DNA from: Erysipelotrichaceae bacterium | GTDB lineage: Bacteria; Bacillota_I; Bacilli_A; RFN20; CAG-826 | NCBI GenBank assembly: GCA_012837435.1 | Contig: DURD01000022.1 | Coordinates: 1-50,931 of the forward strand | Direction of reading: 5' to 3' | Length of the DNA: 50,931 nt | Shown: positions 1-10,493 of the stretch, in pieces | How the letters are laid out: each line of letters starts with the position of its first letter | How positions within the stretch are numbered: the stretch's first letter is position 1 | Translations under genes and position numbers: made by a program | The notes under the pieces: generated by a model | Seen by the model: only the letters and a program-made list of their open reading frames with translations | Told to the model about the DNA's origin: nothing | Database searches by the model: none

Positions 1-123
1 AATATGCCTAGATTCGTTCTTAAATGTAAGACCCCAAATGAGATAGAAGTTGAACTAAAAGAGGAATTCACTAGAATAAGAAGTGAGCAAGGACAAAAAA
101 GTCCCACATCAATTGAAAGTTAA
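1..123 (+). mobile_element. C-terminal end of a transposase-like ORF (possibly IS30 family), truncated by window start
   Basis: Frame 1 reads NMPRFVLKCKTPNEIEVELKEEFTRIRSEQGQKSPTSIES*; the NxPR...KTPNEI pattern resembles the C-terminus of IS30-type transposases. Short fragment only. Confidence 0.5.
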
Positions 124-217
124 CATATCATCATTACCAAAAAGATAGATTAGACTTTTAAATTATGGAATTTAACGATAGAATAATAGCGGCTTAAGAT
201 ACGGGAAGAAATATTAA

Positions 218-1906
218 ATGGAAGACATGATTAAAGTGGCCGCCTTGGGCGGTCTTGATGAAAGTGGACGAGATTGTTATGTTATTGAAATCAATAATGA
301 TATTTTTGTTTTGGACTGCGGTCTTTCTCTACCGGATAAAACTATTCCCGGTGTCGATTATCTTTTAGCGAACGCTCATTATCTCATCAATAACAAAGAG
401 AGAGTTAGAGCCTATATCATGACCCATGCTCACGATGAAAACATGGGGGCTTTAAAGTACTTTTACGACTACGCTCCTGCGCCTATCATCTGCACGAGTT
501 TCACCAAAAAAATCATCGAAACACAATTTATTTTTAATAAATTAAAAGTCCCTCTTGATTTTATTATTGTCCCTCCGACAAGTTCTTTAGAAATGGCCTC
601 TCGTAAGTTGCATTTTTTTCAAACCGCGCATAACGCCGCTTATTCCTTTGGTGTAGCGATTGAAACCACTAAAGGAAATATCGTTTACACCAGCGACTTT
701 ATCGTCGATTATTCGGTGAAGACCCCGGCTTTTATTTTTGATATTAAAGCTCTCTCTGCCTTGAGTGAAAAGCCAACTTTCTTGTTGATGAGCGATTCTA
801 AAGCCGCTAATCTCGAAGGGTATTGTGCTCCTTTCCATCGCCTTTCTCCTCTAATTGAAAAGTATTTTAAAACAGGAAATAAAAGAATAGTAATCGATTG
901 CTTCTGGCAAAACTTTTATCGCATCAGTGAAATTATCGATTTATGTAAAGAGTTCAATAAAAAAATGTTCTTTTACAATGATTTTACCCGACAAATTATG
1001 GAACTACTCATGAACCTTAATCCCACTCGTATCCCTCCTTCGATGGTGGTAAAAAAAGAAGATCTTCTCAGAGTGAGAGAGCAAGATTTAGTCATTTTGT
1101 TGCTCGGTAAGGGTAGAGAGATGTACGAAGAATTAATCAAGATTGTCGATGGTACTAATGAAGATAAGCGCATAAAACTAAATGATCGCGATATTTTCAT
1201 TTCTGCAGCCATGGCTACACCCACTTTAGAAACAATTGCCACTCGGAGCAATGACTACTTATATCGCACGGGCGCAGAGGTGGTTTTGATTCCAAAAAGC
1301 CAACTTTCTTCTATGCACCCGCGACAAGACGATCTAAAGTTCTTTTTGTCGGTTCTAAAACCCAAATACTATCTACCAGTCCGCGGCAATTATGTCAATT
1401 TAATGGCCAATGCTCGACTGGCTTTATCGATGGGAATCGGTTTAAATCACACGAATGTCTTTATCTTAGATAACGGTATGCAACTGTGTTTTAATGAGCA
1501 TGGTCGCCCGACGATTTTGCCTAATAATCCTAACGAGATGCCCACTCATCCTATCTTAGTTGATGGTCGTGGTGTTTCTACAAATATCAGCGAAAATATC
1601 GTCAATGATCGTCGACAATTAAGCGTCGATGGGGTGGTGATTGTCGCTCTTTCTGTTTCTTTAAAGGAAAAGCGAATCATCGCTGGACCCGATTGTCAAA
1701 TGCGGGGATTTGTCTATGTCAAAGAAGCCGAACCTTTGTTAAAATCCATCTCTAATATTTTTGTCGACGAAGTGACCACGGCTCTATCAGTCGATAACAC
1801 CAACTTCGACGAAATAAAAGTTAATGCTAGAGAAAGAATTAGGCGTTTTATTAAAAGAGAGAACGGCCGAGACCCCATGATAATTCCGCTGATTGTGGTT
1901 AAATAA
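218..1906 (+). CDS. rnjB: RNase J family metallo-beta-lactamase ribonuclease, J2-like with degenerate metal motifs
   Basis: MBL/beta-CASP architecture of RNase J; located directly upstream of ftsK as rnjB is near spoIIIE in Bacillus. HxHxDH is replaced by HAHDEN and the late PVHGEY-type motif by PVRGNY. Confidence 0.8.
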   Translation: MEDMIKVAALGGLDESGRDCYVIEINNDIFVLDCGLSLPDKTIPGVDYLLANAHYLINNKERVRAYIMTHAHDENMGALKYFYDYAPAPIICTSFTKKIIETQFIFNKLKVPLDFIIVPPTSSLEMASRKLHFFQTAHNAAYSFGVAIETTKGNIVYTSDFIVDYSVKTPAFIFDIKALSALSEKPTFLLMSDSKAANLEGYCAPFHRLSPLIEKYFKTGNKRIVIDCFWQNFYRISEIIDLCKEFNKKMFFYNDFTRQIMELLMNLNPTRIPPSMVVKKEDLLRVREQDLVILLLGKGREMYEELIKIVDGTNEDKRIKLNDRDIFISAAMATPTLETIATRSNDYLYRTGAEVVLIPKSQLSSMHPRQDDLKFFLSVLKPKYYLPVRGNYVNLMANARLALSMGIGLNHTNVFILDNGMQLCFNEHGRPTILPNNPNEMPTHPILVDGRGVSTNISENIVNDRRQLSVDGVVIVALSVSLKEKRIIAGPDCQMRGFVYVKEAEPLLKSISNIFVDEVTTALSVDNTNFDEIKVNARERIRRFIKRENGRDPMIIPLIVVK

Positions 1907-1913
1907 AAAAATA

Positions 1914-1944
1914 GAAAGCACATAGAATTTGTGCTTTTATTTTT
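1914..1944 (+). terminator. Rho-independent terminator after RNase J gene
   Basis: AAAGCACA-tagaatt-TGTGCTTT followed by T-rich tract. Confidence 0.75.
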
Positions 1945-1952
1945 GAAAAAAT

Positions 1953-1988
1953 TAGACACCTGCGAGCATATGTATATATAATAGGTGT
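1953..1988 (+). promoter_or_regulatory. Promoter for ftsK with start codon at predicted TSS
   Basis: TAGACA (1953-1958), 18-bp spacer, TATAAT (1977-1982), ATG at 1989. Confidence 0.6.
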
Positions 1989-4613
1989 ATGAAAAAGAAG
2001 AAGCCTTTCGTAGCCAACAAGAACCATTTTAATTTCTTTTTTGGTTTATTATTATGTATCATTAGCTTAATTCTTACCCTCAATACAGGGATTGTGGCTA
2101 GAGTTTTATCGACCCCTTTTACTTATGCTTTTGGTTCTTTTTCTTATTTAATCTATCTAGCGATTAACGTCTTAGGTTTAAGGCTAATATTTTTTAGAAA
2201 ATCTTTCAAAATCAAACTTAACAACTATTTTTTTGCTACCTTGATTTTGCTTGTTTCTCTGATGATTTTATTCACTCATATCACTTGTCTAATCCGTTAT
2301 AAAGACGAAGGAACATATTTAGCACTCAGCGATAATGAAACTTTAAATAGCATTAACTATCTCACTTCTTACAAAAATGTTTTTGATGAAATAAATGGGG
2401 GCTATATGAATATTACTTCATTAGGCCTCATCTACCATCCTTTCGGTGCTGGTCTCGTCGGTTATTTTTTAGTTGCTCTATTCAATAACTTATTCAACGT
2501 CAGTTACGGTGGATTAATCGTCGGGATTGTCCTAGCATTTTTTGCTTTGCTCTTATATTTTGTTCCGCTTGTTCTTAGAGTGCTCACTAAAGATAAAAAC
2601 AAAAAAAGTAGTTCTAAAGAGAAGAAAGGCACGGTGTCCGACATCGGTTCGAATAAGAAAACCGTTATCAAAGTTAAAAACATCGATGTCATAAAAACGG
2701 CGAGTCAAATCGATCCTGATAATTATGAAAGCGAAATCATCGGCTCTCCAAAAAGGAGCACGATTATCTCTTCGCCCACTTTTAATCAATTAGATAGTGA
2801 AGCGGCGAATTTCACCATCAATCAAAGCGGGATGTTTGTACCCGCAAAATTTATCGTCGATCTAGCTCAACATGTGCAAGAGGGCGAACTTCCTCTTTCT
2901 AGAGATGAATTTATCGAAGAAGAAATTGTTCTTGAAAGAGAAACCAAGACTGAGCAACTGCAACTAGATTTCGATGCCCTTCCAGAAAATAGAGTGGAAA
3001 CTGGGCAACCCAAAACCGTTTTTGCGGAGCCTAAGCCTATCACTCCTTTAGAAGCTCAACCATCACCTTTACTAAATCGAGATATCCCTAGTAATCCTCC
3101 CTTAAAAGAAAGGGTGAGATGGATTCCACCGAGCACCAAAATTTTAAATGTTTATGAGACGAGTGAGCAGGAAGAAGCCAATCGTCAAATTGCTGAAGAA
3201 AGAAAAGAATTAATCAACATCGCCTTTTCTGATTTTGGGGTGGGGGCAAGAGTGGAAGACTATACCATCGGTCCTTCGATTACGAGGTTTAACATTAGAT
3301 ATGACCACAACGTCTCGGCGCGCAGTGTCAGCAGCATGGTCCAAGACATTCAAATCCGTTTATCCGGAGTTAACGCTCGATTTGAGAGCATTGTTGAAGG
3401 ACAACCAACTTCGGGTTTAGAAATTCCTAATGCTGTGACGACTACTGTGGCTTTTAAAGATGTCTTTGAGGCCCTACCAGAGGTCGACAAACATCCGTTA
3501 GCCGTCGCCTTTGGTAAAAACATCCAGGGCGATGTCATCTATGCGGATTTTGATGAATTTCCCCATATCTTAATCGCGGGCTCTACGGGAAGTGGTAAAT
3601 CGATTTTTTTGAATTCGCTGATTGTCACTTTGATTATGCGCAATTCCCCCGATGATTTAAAAATTGTCTTAGTGGATCCCAAGAAAGTGGAAATGTCCCG
3701 CTACAAAGACATGCCCCATCTTCTCTGTCCGATTATTACTGACCCTAACGAAGCTAAACTCTTGATTGAACAACTATGTCAAGAAATGGAAGATCGCTAT
3801 GTCATATTTTCCAACACTGGTTGCACCAACATCAAAGAGTATAACGAAGACGCTCCTGCTTTAGGTTTAGAAAAACTGCCATATATCATTGTGGTTTTAG
3901 ATGAATATGCTGATATTGTCGATCAATGCAAAGAAATTTCGATGCCGATTGTTTCTTTAGCGCAGAAAGCTAGAGCGTGCGGTATCCATTTACTAATTTC
4001 CACCCAACGTCCTTCCACTAATGTGGTCACCGGGGTTATTAAAGCTAATTTGCCGACGCACGTCGCGCTCATGACCGCTTCAGCGGTCGATAGCATGACC
4101 ATCATCGGTGAAGGTGGCGCGGAAAAATTAATCGGTAAAGGTGATATGCTCGTGCAATCTCCACTGGTTTCTCGTGTCGGCGTGGTGCGTTTGCAAGGTT
4201 GTTTTATCCATCGGACCGAAATCACGCGGGTGGTGGGCTATTTAAAAGACCATTACGAAACTCACTATGATGATAAATTTTTAAATCTAATGGAAAAAGC
4301 TGAACAAGCTTCCAGCGATTATTTAGCTTCTCCAGAATTTAAAGAACAAGGCAACAACGAAGAAGAGCGGTATCAAGCCATTAGAGAATGGGTTATGAGC
4401 CAAGAATACATGTCTATATCCCGCATCCAAAGAGAATGCAGCGTGGGATTTAATCGCGCGGGACGCTTTTTCTTACGGTTACAAAATGAAGGCATCATCT
4501 CCACTGAGACTGAAGGCAACAAAGGCTGCCGTGTTTTAATTCAAGATAAATTTTCTACTTCTTCTGATGTAGTGACGAGTGAAGAACTCACTTATTTTAG
4601 GAGTGATGACTGA
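1989..4613 (+). CDS. ftsK: DNA translocase FtsK/SpoIIIE
   Basis: N-terminal TM segments, Walker A AGSTGSGKS, Walker B VVLDEYAD, C-terminal gamma winged helix. Confidence 0.95.
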   Translation: MKKKKPFVANKNHFNFFFGLLLCIISLILTLNTGIVARVLSTPFTYAFGSFSYLIYLAINVLGLRLIFFRKSFKIKLNNYFFATLILLVSLMILFTHITCLIRYKDEGTYLALSDNETLNSINYLTSYKNVFDEINGGYMNITSLGLIYHPFGAGLVGYFLVALFNNLFNVSYGGLIVGIVLAFFALLLYFVPLVLRVLTKDKNKKSSSKEKKGTVSDIGSNKKTVIKVKNIDVIKTASQIDPDNYESEIIGSPKRSTIISSPTFNQLDSEAANFTINQSGMFVPAKFIVDLAQHVQEGELPLSRDEFIEEEIVLERETKTEQLQLDFDALPENRVETGQPKTVFAEPKPITPLEAQPSPLLNRDIPSNPPLKERVRWIPPSTKILNVYETSEQEEANRQIAEERKELINIAFSDFGVGARVEDYTIGPSITRFNIRYDHNVSARSVSSMVQDIQIRLSGVNARFESIVEGQPTSGLEIPNAVTTTVAFKDVFEALPEVDKHPLAVAFGKNIQGDVIYADFDEFPHILIAGSTGSGKSIFLNSLIVTLIMRNSPDDLKIVLVDPKKVEMSRYKDMPHLLCPIITDPNEAKLLIEQLCQEMEDRYVIFSNTGCTNIKEYNEDAPALGLEKLPYIIVVLDEYADIVDQCKEISMPIVSLAQKARACGIHLLISTQRPSTNVVTGVIKANLPTHVALMTASAVDSMTIIGEGGAEKLIGKGDMLVQSPLVSRVGVVRLQGCFIHRTEITRVVGYLKDHYETHYDDKFLNLMEKAEQASSDYLASPEFKEQGNNEEERYQAIREWVMSQEYMSISRIQRECSVGFNRAGRFFLRLQNEGIISTETEGNKGCRVLIQDKFSTSSDVVTSEELTYFRSDD

Positions 4614-6745
4614 TGGAAAGTTTTATTCAAGCCAGACTTGTCGATTGGCGCAAGATAAATGTGGCTGTTTACACCAATACCCCTTATCCTAGCAATTTTA
4701 AAATCATTTTATATAAAGAAGAAGAGGTCATTAAAAAAGAAGTCGTCAAACATTTTAACTTAGTCGGCGGTATTCTTTTTTTTGATTTGTTGCTCGAAGA
4801 AGATTTTGTTTTGGGCATTAACTATCGTTTGATTGTCGGTTCAAAAGAACCAGTCATTATCGATACTAGTGGGGTAGTAGATTTTCCTTCTTTCGATGAG
4901 AAATACGCTTATGACGGCGATGATTTAGGTAATGTCTATCATCCTTCACATACCGTTTTTACCGTTTGGGCTCCTCTAGCTTCGATGGTTTTAATTAAAC
5001 TGATTAACTCTAAAGAGGAAGTATCTTATCGAAAGATGAATCGTGAAGAAAAGGGTATTTATCGCCTCGAGATTGCCGGAGATTTATTAAACTACAAATA
5101 TCATTACATAGTCCACAATAATGGTGTGATTTATGAAGCTAACGATCCCTATGCAAAAGAGGTGAGTTTGAACAGCGAATATTCTTTAGTCGTGGATGTT
5201 GATCAATTGTTAAAAATTAAAAATATTGTTCCTAAAAATGTCATTAAAAATTATGTAGAGGCCGTGATTTACGAGACCCATATTAGAGATATAAACGAAG
5301 ATAAATTTAATGATGTCGTTCACAAAGGTAAGTATTTGGGTTTCGTCGAAGAAGGTCGTAAAACTCCAGCGGGAAATCCCGCGGGCTTAGATTACATTAA
5401 ATATCTAGGGGTGAGCCACGTGCAAATACAACCAGTTTTAGATTTCGATTCTAAAGACGATATCGATACTTCTTTTTGGTATAACTGGGGTTATGACCCT
5501 CTTTCATTTTTTGCTTTAGAAGGGAGCTATTCCCTTCATCCCGATGTCCCGATGGCTCGAATGTTTGAATTTAAAGAAATGGTCAATAAATTACATCAAA
5601 GCGACTTAAGAGTCATCATAGATGTGGTTTATAACCACATACACGAATATGAAAATAGCGATTTAGAAAAAATAGTACCCCATTATTATTTTCGCAAAAG
5701 CAAACACCACAAACTCTCAAATCTTTCAGGATGCGGGAACGATTTTGCTAGCGAAAGAAAAATGGCGAGAAAAATTATCATCGACAGCGTAAAGTATCTT
5801 TTTAAATACTACGATATCGATGGACTTCGATTTGATTTAATGGGCCTTCTCGATATCGAAACCGTTAAAGCCGCTTATATAGAAGCGAAAAAGATTAAAA
5901 AAGACATCATGTTTTATGGGGAAGGTTGGCACATGGATAATGAAAATCAAACTTTAAAAAGAGCGAACAAAGGAAATGCTCCCTTGCTCCAAGAATTTGC
6001 TTTTTTTAACGATGTTTATCGCGATATTATCAAAGGTCCTTCGATGGCGCATAACCTAGGAGAAAAAGGCTACATATGCGGTAACACCGATTATGTTTAT
6101 GGGGTGGATTATGCTTTCCACGCTTCGACCCTACCTTTATCCTATAAACCTCTATTTAAATCCGCTAATCAGAGCGTTAATTTTATCGAATGTCACGATA
6201 ACAATACCCTCTTTGATAAATTGTTAGTTTCTAATGCAAATGAAGACGAAAGAACTTTGTTAGATAGAGTTAATCTAGCTAATGGAATCCTTCTTTTATC
6301 TTTTGGCATCCCCTTTGTGCATATGGGTCAAGAAATTGGCTTGAGTAAGGGAGGATTAAACAACACTTACAAGACGAGACAAGTAAACAATCTTGATTAT
6401 CGTCTTGTTGATGAGCGATTCGACATGGTTAATCGCTTTCGTATTTTAAATATTTTGCGTAAGAAACTAGCTTACACTCGTCTTTTTACTAAAGAAGAGA
6501 TGACGGATTTTTTTGAGATATCCCATCGGGATAACGGCTTATATGTTTTACTAGCGAAAGATAAAAATGTCATAGCTAACGAAAAAGAATTTGTCATCTT
6601 TATTAATCCAACGACTAAAGTAATCAGTTTTGAACTAGATGATTATTATACGGTTGTTGAAGGGGCGATTAATCAAAAAGAAATGAGCGTCAAAAATGGG
6701 TTTCTTCCCGGATGTAATTTATTATTGTTATTTCTTAAGAAATAA
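4613..6745 (+). CDS. pulA: Type I pullulanase (glycoside hydrolase family 13)
   Basis: YETHIRD, YNWGYDP, DVVYNHI, GLRFDLMG motifs; N-terminal CBM48-like region. Confidence 0.9.
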   Translation: MESFIQARLVDWRKINVAVYTNTPYPSNFKIILYKEEEVIKKEVVKHFNLVGGILFFDLLLEEDFVLGINYRLIVGSKEPVIIDTSGVVDFPSFDEKYAYDGDDLGNVYHPSHTVFTVWAPLASMVLIKLINSKEEVSYRKMNREEKGIYRLEIAGDLLNYKYHYIVHNNGVIYEANDPYAKEVSLNSEYSLVVDVDQLLKIKNIVPKNVIKNYVEAVIYETHIRDINEDKFNDVVHKGKYLGFVEEGRKTPAGNPAGLDYIKYLGVSHVQIQPVLDFDSKDDIDTSFWYNWGYDPLSFFALEGSYSLHPDVPMARMFEFKEMVNKLHQSDLRVIIDVVYNHIHEYENSDLEKIVPHYYFRKSKHHKLSNLSGCGNDFASERKMARKIIIDSVKYLFKYYDIDGLRFDLMGLLDIETVKAAYIEAKKIKKDIMFYGEGWHMDNENQTLKRANKGNAPLLQEFAFFNDVYRDIIKGPSMAHNLGEKGYICGNTDYVYGVDYAFHASTLPLSYKPLFKSANQSVNFIECHDNNTLFDKLLVSNANEDERTLLDRVNLANGILLLSFGIPFVHMGQEIGLSKGGLNNTYKTRQVNNLDYRLVDERFDMVNRFRILNILRKKLAYTRLFTKEEMTDFFEISHRDNGLYVLLAKDKNVIANEKEFVIFINPTTKVISFELDDYYTVVEGAINQKEMSVKNGFLPGCNLLLLFLKK

Positions 6746-6759
6746 CCAAAGGAGTCACC

Positions 6760-7044
6760 ATGATTAGTACTATCACCATTTTAGGGAAAGCTCTCGATCC
6801 CATTAAGAATTTTGAGCAATTTAGACACGTGGAAATCGAATCGCGTGAACCATTTGAAGAAAAATCTTTTTATAGTAAAATACCAGTAATGTACTGGGAT
6901 CGGAGCAAAGGCAATAATCCCTTACTCAACATTCCTACTGGATGCTTGATGGTCATATTCGGTCGTCTAGAAAGACATCCCCAGTTAGGTTTATACGTTC
7001 TAGCGGAACAAATTCGTCACTTTCCTTCTAACTTAGAGAAATAG
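6760..7044 (+). CDS. Small OB-fold protein resembling a single-stranded DNA-binding protein
   Basis: 94 aa; ITILGKALDP...FRHVEIESRE...KIPVMYWD...CLMVIFGRLERHPQLGLYVLAEQIRHF is SSB-like; no acidic C-terminal tip. Confidence 0.55.
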   Translation: MISTITILGKALDPIKNFEQFRHVEIESREPFEEKSFYSKIPVMYWDRSKGNNPLLNIPTGCLMVIFGRLERHPQLGLYVLAEQIRHFPSNLEK

Positions 7045-7050
7045 GTATTT

Positions 7051-7839
7051 ATGTTTCATTATCCGAGAGTCATATTAAAAGTTGGGCCGCGCATCCTTGC
7101 GACATATTTTTTCCATATCAAAAAATGGGCTCGCCATCCCAAACGCTACCCCATGGAATTAAAATCGAGTAAAATGCGCACTCTTACGAGACATATCGCC
7201 AAGGCGTTTCGCGTGGATTTTCACGTTTTTGGTCTAGAAAACATTCCTAAAGATGAAAAATTTTTCCTCGTGAGCAATCACATGTCCGCTTTTGACGTTA
7301 TCCTTTTTTTAAGTGTGGTTGAAGGGCCGCTTTCTTTCGTCGGTAAAAAAGAACTAGCAAAAGTGCCCTTTATCGGTAACGCTCTTAAAGCTATTGAAGC
7401 GCTATGTATTGAACGCGATAACCTCCGTCAATCTTTAAAAAAGATGTTAGCTCTAGAAGAAGATATGAAAAAGAAAAATAAAAACTGGATGATTTTTCCC
7501 GAAGGAACTAGAATTCGCGACCCCTTACTACCAGTCGCCCCGTTTCATCACGGAACTTTTAGGCCGGCCCATAAAACCGGAACGACCATCTTGCCCGCGG
7601 CTTGCTACGGTAGTTTCCGTGTTTTGAAAAACCGACCACAATTTAAAAGATATCCCGTATTTGTCACCTTTTTAAAACCGATTAGAAAAGAAGAATATGA
7701 AAACTTGAATACTGCTGACCTGGCTGAAATTACTCGAACGATGATTCAAAGAGAAGTTACTTACCATCTAAGACCCTTGGATCATGAGATCATGAGCAAA
7801 AATCGCGAGAAAAAGTATCGTTTTAATTGGATTGGTTAA
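7051..7839 (+). CDS. plsC: 1-acylglycerol-3-phosphate O-acyltransferase (PlsC-like)
   Basis: VSNHMSAFD (HX4D variant) and FPEGTR motifs. Confidence 0.85.
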   Translation: MFHYPRVILKVGPRILATYFFHIKKWARHPKRYPMELKSSKMRTLTRHIAKAFRVDFHVFGLENIPKDEKFFLVSNHMSAFDVILFLSVVEGPLSFVGKKELAKVPFIGNALKAIEALCIERDNLRQSLKKMLALEEDMKKKNKNWMIFPEGTRIRDPLLPVAPFHHGTFRPAHKTGTTILPAACYGSFRVLKNRPQFKRYPVFVTFLKPIRKEEYENLNTADLAEITRTMIQREVTYHLRPLDHEIMSKNREKKYRFNWIG

Positions 7840-9113
7840 TAAAATTTCTTTCTTAGTCCCTTTGGCAAACGATTTTTAATCGTTCGGCCATCGCTTTTAG
7901 CGATATCGACATGGAGATTTTGATAAGTGAGTAAAACGTATCCTTTTGGAAAATTTATGTCGAGGCTTTCTCCGAGATAATATCGTCTTAATTGCTCTTC
8001 GCTTATGGCTAATTTATTAGGAAAATCTTTAACGAAACGGGCGTAATGATAATCGTATCGGATTTCATTTTTGTCAATTTTACCCACTTTTACTCCATTT
8101 CTAATAATGTTTAAAGGTTTGAGGTTAAGAGCTTTATCTTGTAAGTAAAGATATGGGCCGTATTGGGTAAAAAAGGAATAGCCGTTATCGACGATGTTAA
8201 ACGATAATTTGCTTTTGTTAAGGAGACGATTCTGATTTTTAGTCACGCCTTTTTTCTTTATTAAACAAAGATAATGGCCTTCTCCCGGAAATATACAGGG
8301 TAATAAGTGCACACCGTAAGGGCACTTCTTATTTACGTAAAATAAAGGATGGTTTAAGGGAAGGATTTCCGCGTCGCTATTATCTAGTAGATAAGAAATG
8401 ACTTCCTCGTTCTCTTCAAAAGAAAACGAACAAGTAGAATAAACCATCGTGCCCCCAACTTTAAGCAGATGATAGGCCATTAGAATTAATGACTTTTGAA
8501 TCTCTCGATACTTTAGGACTTTTTGATAAGACCAGTCTTTTTCCATGAGATTATTTTTTCTAAACATCCCACTTCCCGAACAAGGAGCATCGACGATAAT
8601 CTTATCAAAATAAGTGTGATAGTTATCTGAAATTAAAGAAAAATCATTATTAGTGATGACGAGATTGCCTCTTCCCATTCTTTCCGCGTTTTCTAAAATG
8701 GCTAAAGCGCGATTTTTCGAAATGTCATTAGCGACAATTACTCCTTTATTATTCATTAGTAAAGAGGCTTGTATAGTTTTGCCTCCTGGGGCGGCGCATA
8801 AGTCTAAAACCGTATCGTTTTCTTCGGGGTTCAACAAATAAGCGACGACCATCGCACTCGGTTCTTGCAAATAAAAACAACCTAATTCGTGATAAATACT
8901 TCTCCCTAAATCGTAGACATTTTTATCATAGAGATAACCATTTTTTACTAGGGGATGTTTTTTTAAAAGTGGATAGATATTAAGTAGAGTATCCTCCTCC
9001 ATTTTTTCAGTATTTAGTAATAGAGCGTGTTTGCTGGGTTGCTCTAAAGACTCTTTTAAAAGAATGATTTCCTCTTCTGATAAATACGATTTTAAATGTT
9101 CAAAAAATTCCAT
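7836..9113 (-). CDS. rsmF: NOL1/NOP2/Sun family rRNA cytosine-C5 methyltransferase (RsmF-like)
   Basis: DLCAAPGGKT, DAPCSGSGMFR, STCSFSFEENE motifs; RsmF-type C-terminal region. Confidence 0.88.
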   Translation of the reverse strand: MEFFEHLKSYLSEEEIILLKESLEQPSKHALLLNTEKMEEDTLLNIYPLLKKHPLVKNGYLYDKNVYDLGRSIYHELGCFYLQEPSAMVVAYLLNPEENDTVLDLCAAPGGKTIQASLLMNNKGVIVANDISKNRALAILENAERMGRGNLVITNNDFSLISDNYHTYFDKIIVDAPCSGSGMFRKNNLMEKDWSYQKVLKYREIQKSLILMAYHLLKVGGTMVYSTCSFSFEENEEVISYLLDNSDAEILPLNHPLFYVNKKCPYGVHLLPCIFPGEGHYLCLIKKKGVTKNQNRLLNKSKLSFNIVDNGYSFFTQYGPYLYLQDKALNLKPLNIIRNGVKVGKIDKNEIRYDYHYARFVKDFPNKLAISEEQLRRYYLGESLDINFPKGYVLLTYQNLHVDIAKSDGRTIKNRLPKGLRKKFY

Positions 9114-9185
9114 CGCTATTATTTTAACAAATAATCATGTAAAAAAAGCATTTTTTCATGCTATATTTATGTAGAGGTCTTATCT

Positions 9186-10493
9186 ATGCGAATGGTCGAC
9201 TTGATTATCAAAAAAAGAAACGGAAAATCTCTAAATAAAGAAGAAATTGCTTTTTGGATTAATGGTTACACTAGAGGTGAAATACCTGATTACCAGTCTA
9301 GCGCAATGTGTATGGCCATTTTGTTTAAAGGGATGTCCGAAGAAGAGGTGGTTAATTTAACCGACTCTATGGTCCATTCTGGTGAAGTGTTAGATTTAAG
9401 CATTTTAAAAGGTGTAAAAGTCGATAAGCACTCGACCGGGGGTGTGGGGGATAAAACTTCTCTTATTTTAGGACCGATGGTCGCCGCCTGTGGAGCGACT
9501 TTTGCTAAACTCAGTGGCCGTGGTCTTAGTCATACGGGAGGGACTTTAGATAAATTAGAATCTATCCCCGGCTTAACCGTTGAAATTGAGGGCCATCGTT
9601 TTATCGAACAAGTAAATGAAATCGGGATAGCAATCGCCGGCCAAACTCAATCACTCGTCCCCGCGGATAAAAAGTTATACGCCTTAAGAGATGTGACGGG
9701 AACGGTGGAATCGATTCCTTTAATCGCTTCGAGCATCATGTCGAAGAAATTAGCCGCTGGGACTGACACTATTCTTTTAGATGTGAATGTCGGAAATGGC
9801 GCCTTTATGAAAGACATTAATGAGGCTCGAACCTTAGCTAAATTAATGGTTAAAATCGGCCATAACCTTTCACGTGATACTCGCGCCGTTCTTTCGAACA
9901 TGAACGAACCTTTAGGCTTGGCAATAGGTAACGCTTTAGAGGTTAAAGAAGCCATCGAGGCTTTACGAGGAAAAGGTCCGAGTGATTTAATGGAATTATG
10001 TTATACCTGTGGAAGCCTTATTCTCTTACAAGCTCATCTAGATGACAATCTAGAAGACGCACGTAAAAAACTAGAAAAAGTTATTGAAGATGGTTCAGCT
10101 TTTTCTTTATTTATAAAAATGGTCGAAGCTCAAGGAGGAGACATAGACTATATTTTAAATCCTAATAAATTTGTTCTAGCAAAAAACATCATCCCTGTTA
10201 AAGCGCAAAAAGATGGTTATATCAAAGAGATTAATGCTTTAGAAATCGGCCTAGCCTCGATGCTTTTAGGGGGAGGAAGAACCAAAATAGAAGATACCAT
10301 CGATATGGCCGCGGGAATCGTTTTAAATAAAAAAGTGGGCGACATCGTGAAAGAAAATGAAACGCTGTGCTACTTGCACACTAATAAAAAGCTTGATGAA
10401 ATCAAACAAATTATCATCGATGTCCAAAAGGCTTTTGTTATTAGCAAAGATTTTGTTCCCAAGCCAAAAGTAATTTTGGAGGTTATCGAATAA
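9186..10493 (+). CDS. pdp: Pyrimidine-nucleoside phosphorylase
   Basis: KHSTGGVGDKTSL and SGRGLSHTGGTLDKLESIPG motifs. Confidence 0.93.
   Translation: MRMVDLIIKKRNGKSLNKEEIAFWINGYTRGEIPDYQSSAMCMAILFKGMSEEEVVNLTDSMVHSGEVLDLSILKGVKVDKHSTGGVGDKTSLILGPMVAACGATFAKLSGRGLSHTGGTLDKLESIPGLTVEIEGHRFIEQVNEIGIAIAGQTQSLVPADKKLYALRDVTGTVESIPLIASSIMSKKLAAGTDTILLDVNVGNGAFMKDINEARTLAKLMVKIGHNLSRDTRAVLSNMNEPLGLAIGNALEVKEAIEALRGKGPSDLMELCYTCGSLILLQAHLDDNLEDARKKLEKVIEDGSAFSLFIKMVEAQGGDIDYILNPNKFVLAKNIIPVKAQKDGYIKEINALEIGLASMLLGGGRTKIEDTIDMAAGIVLNKKVGDIVKENETLCYLHTNKKLDEIKQIIIDVQKAFVISKDFVPKPKVILEVIE

Noticed and set aside
3923-4225. Antisense 100-aa ORF in ftsK and other antisense ORFs (e.g. 973-1251, 9647-9955, 33366-33641, 33960-34335)
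   Set aside because: All lie opposite well-supported conserved genes, without SD or protein-like composition.
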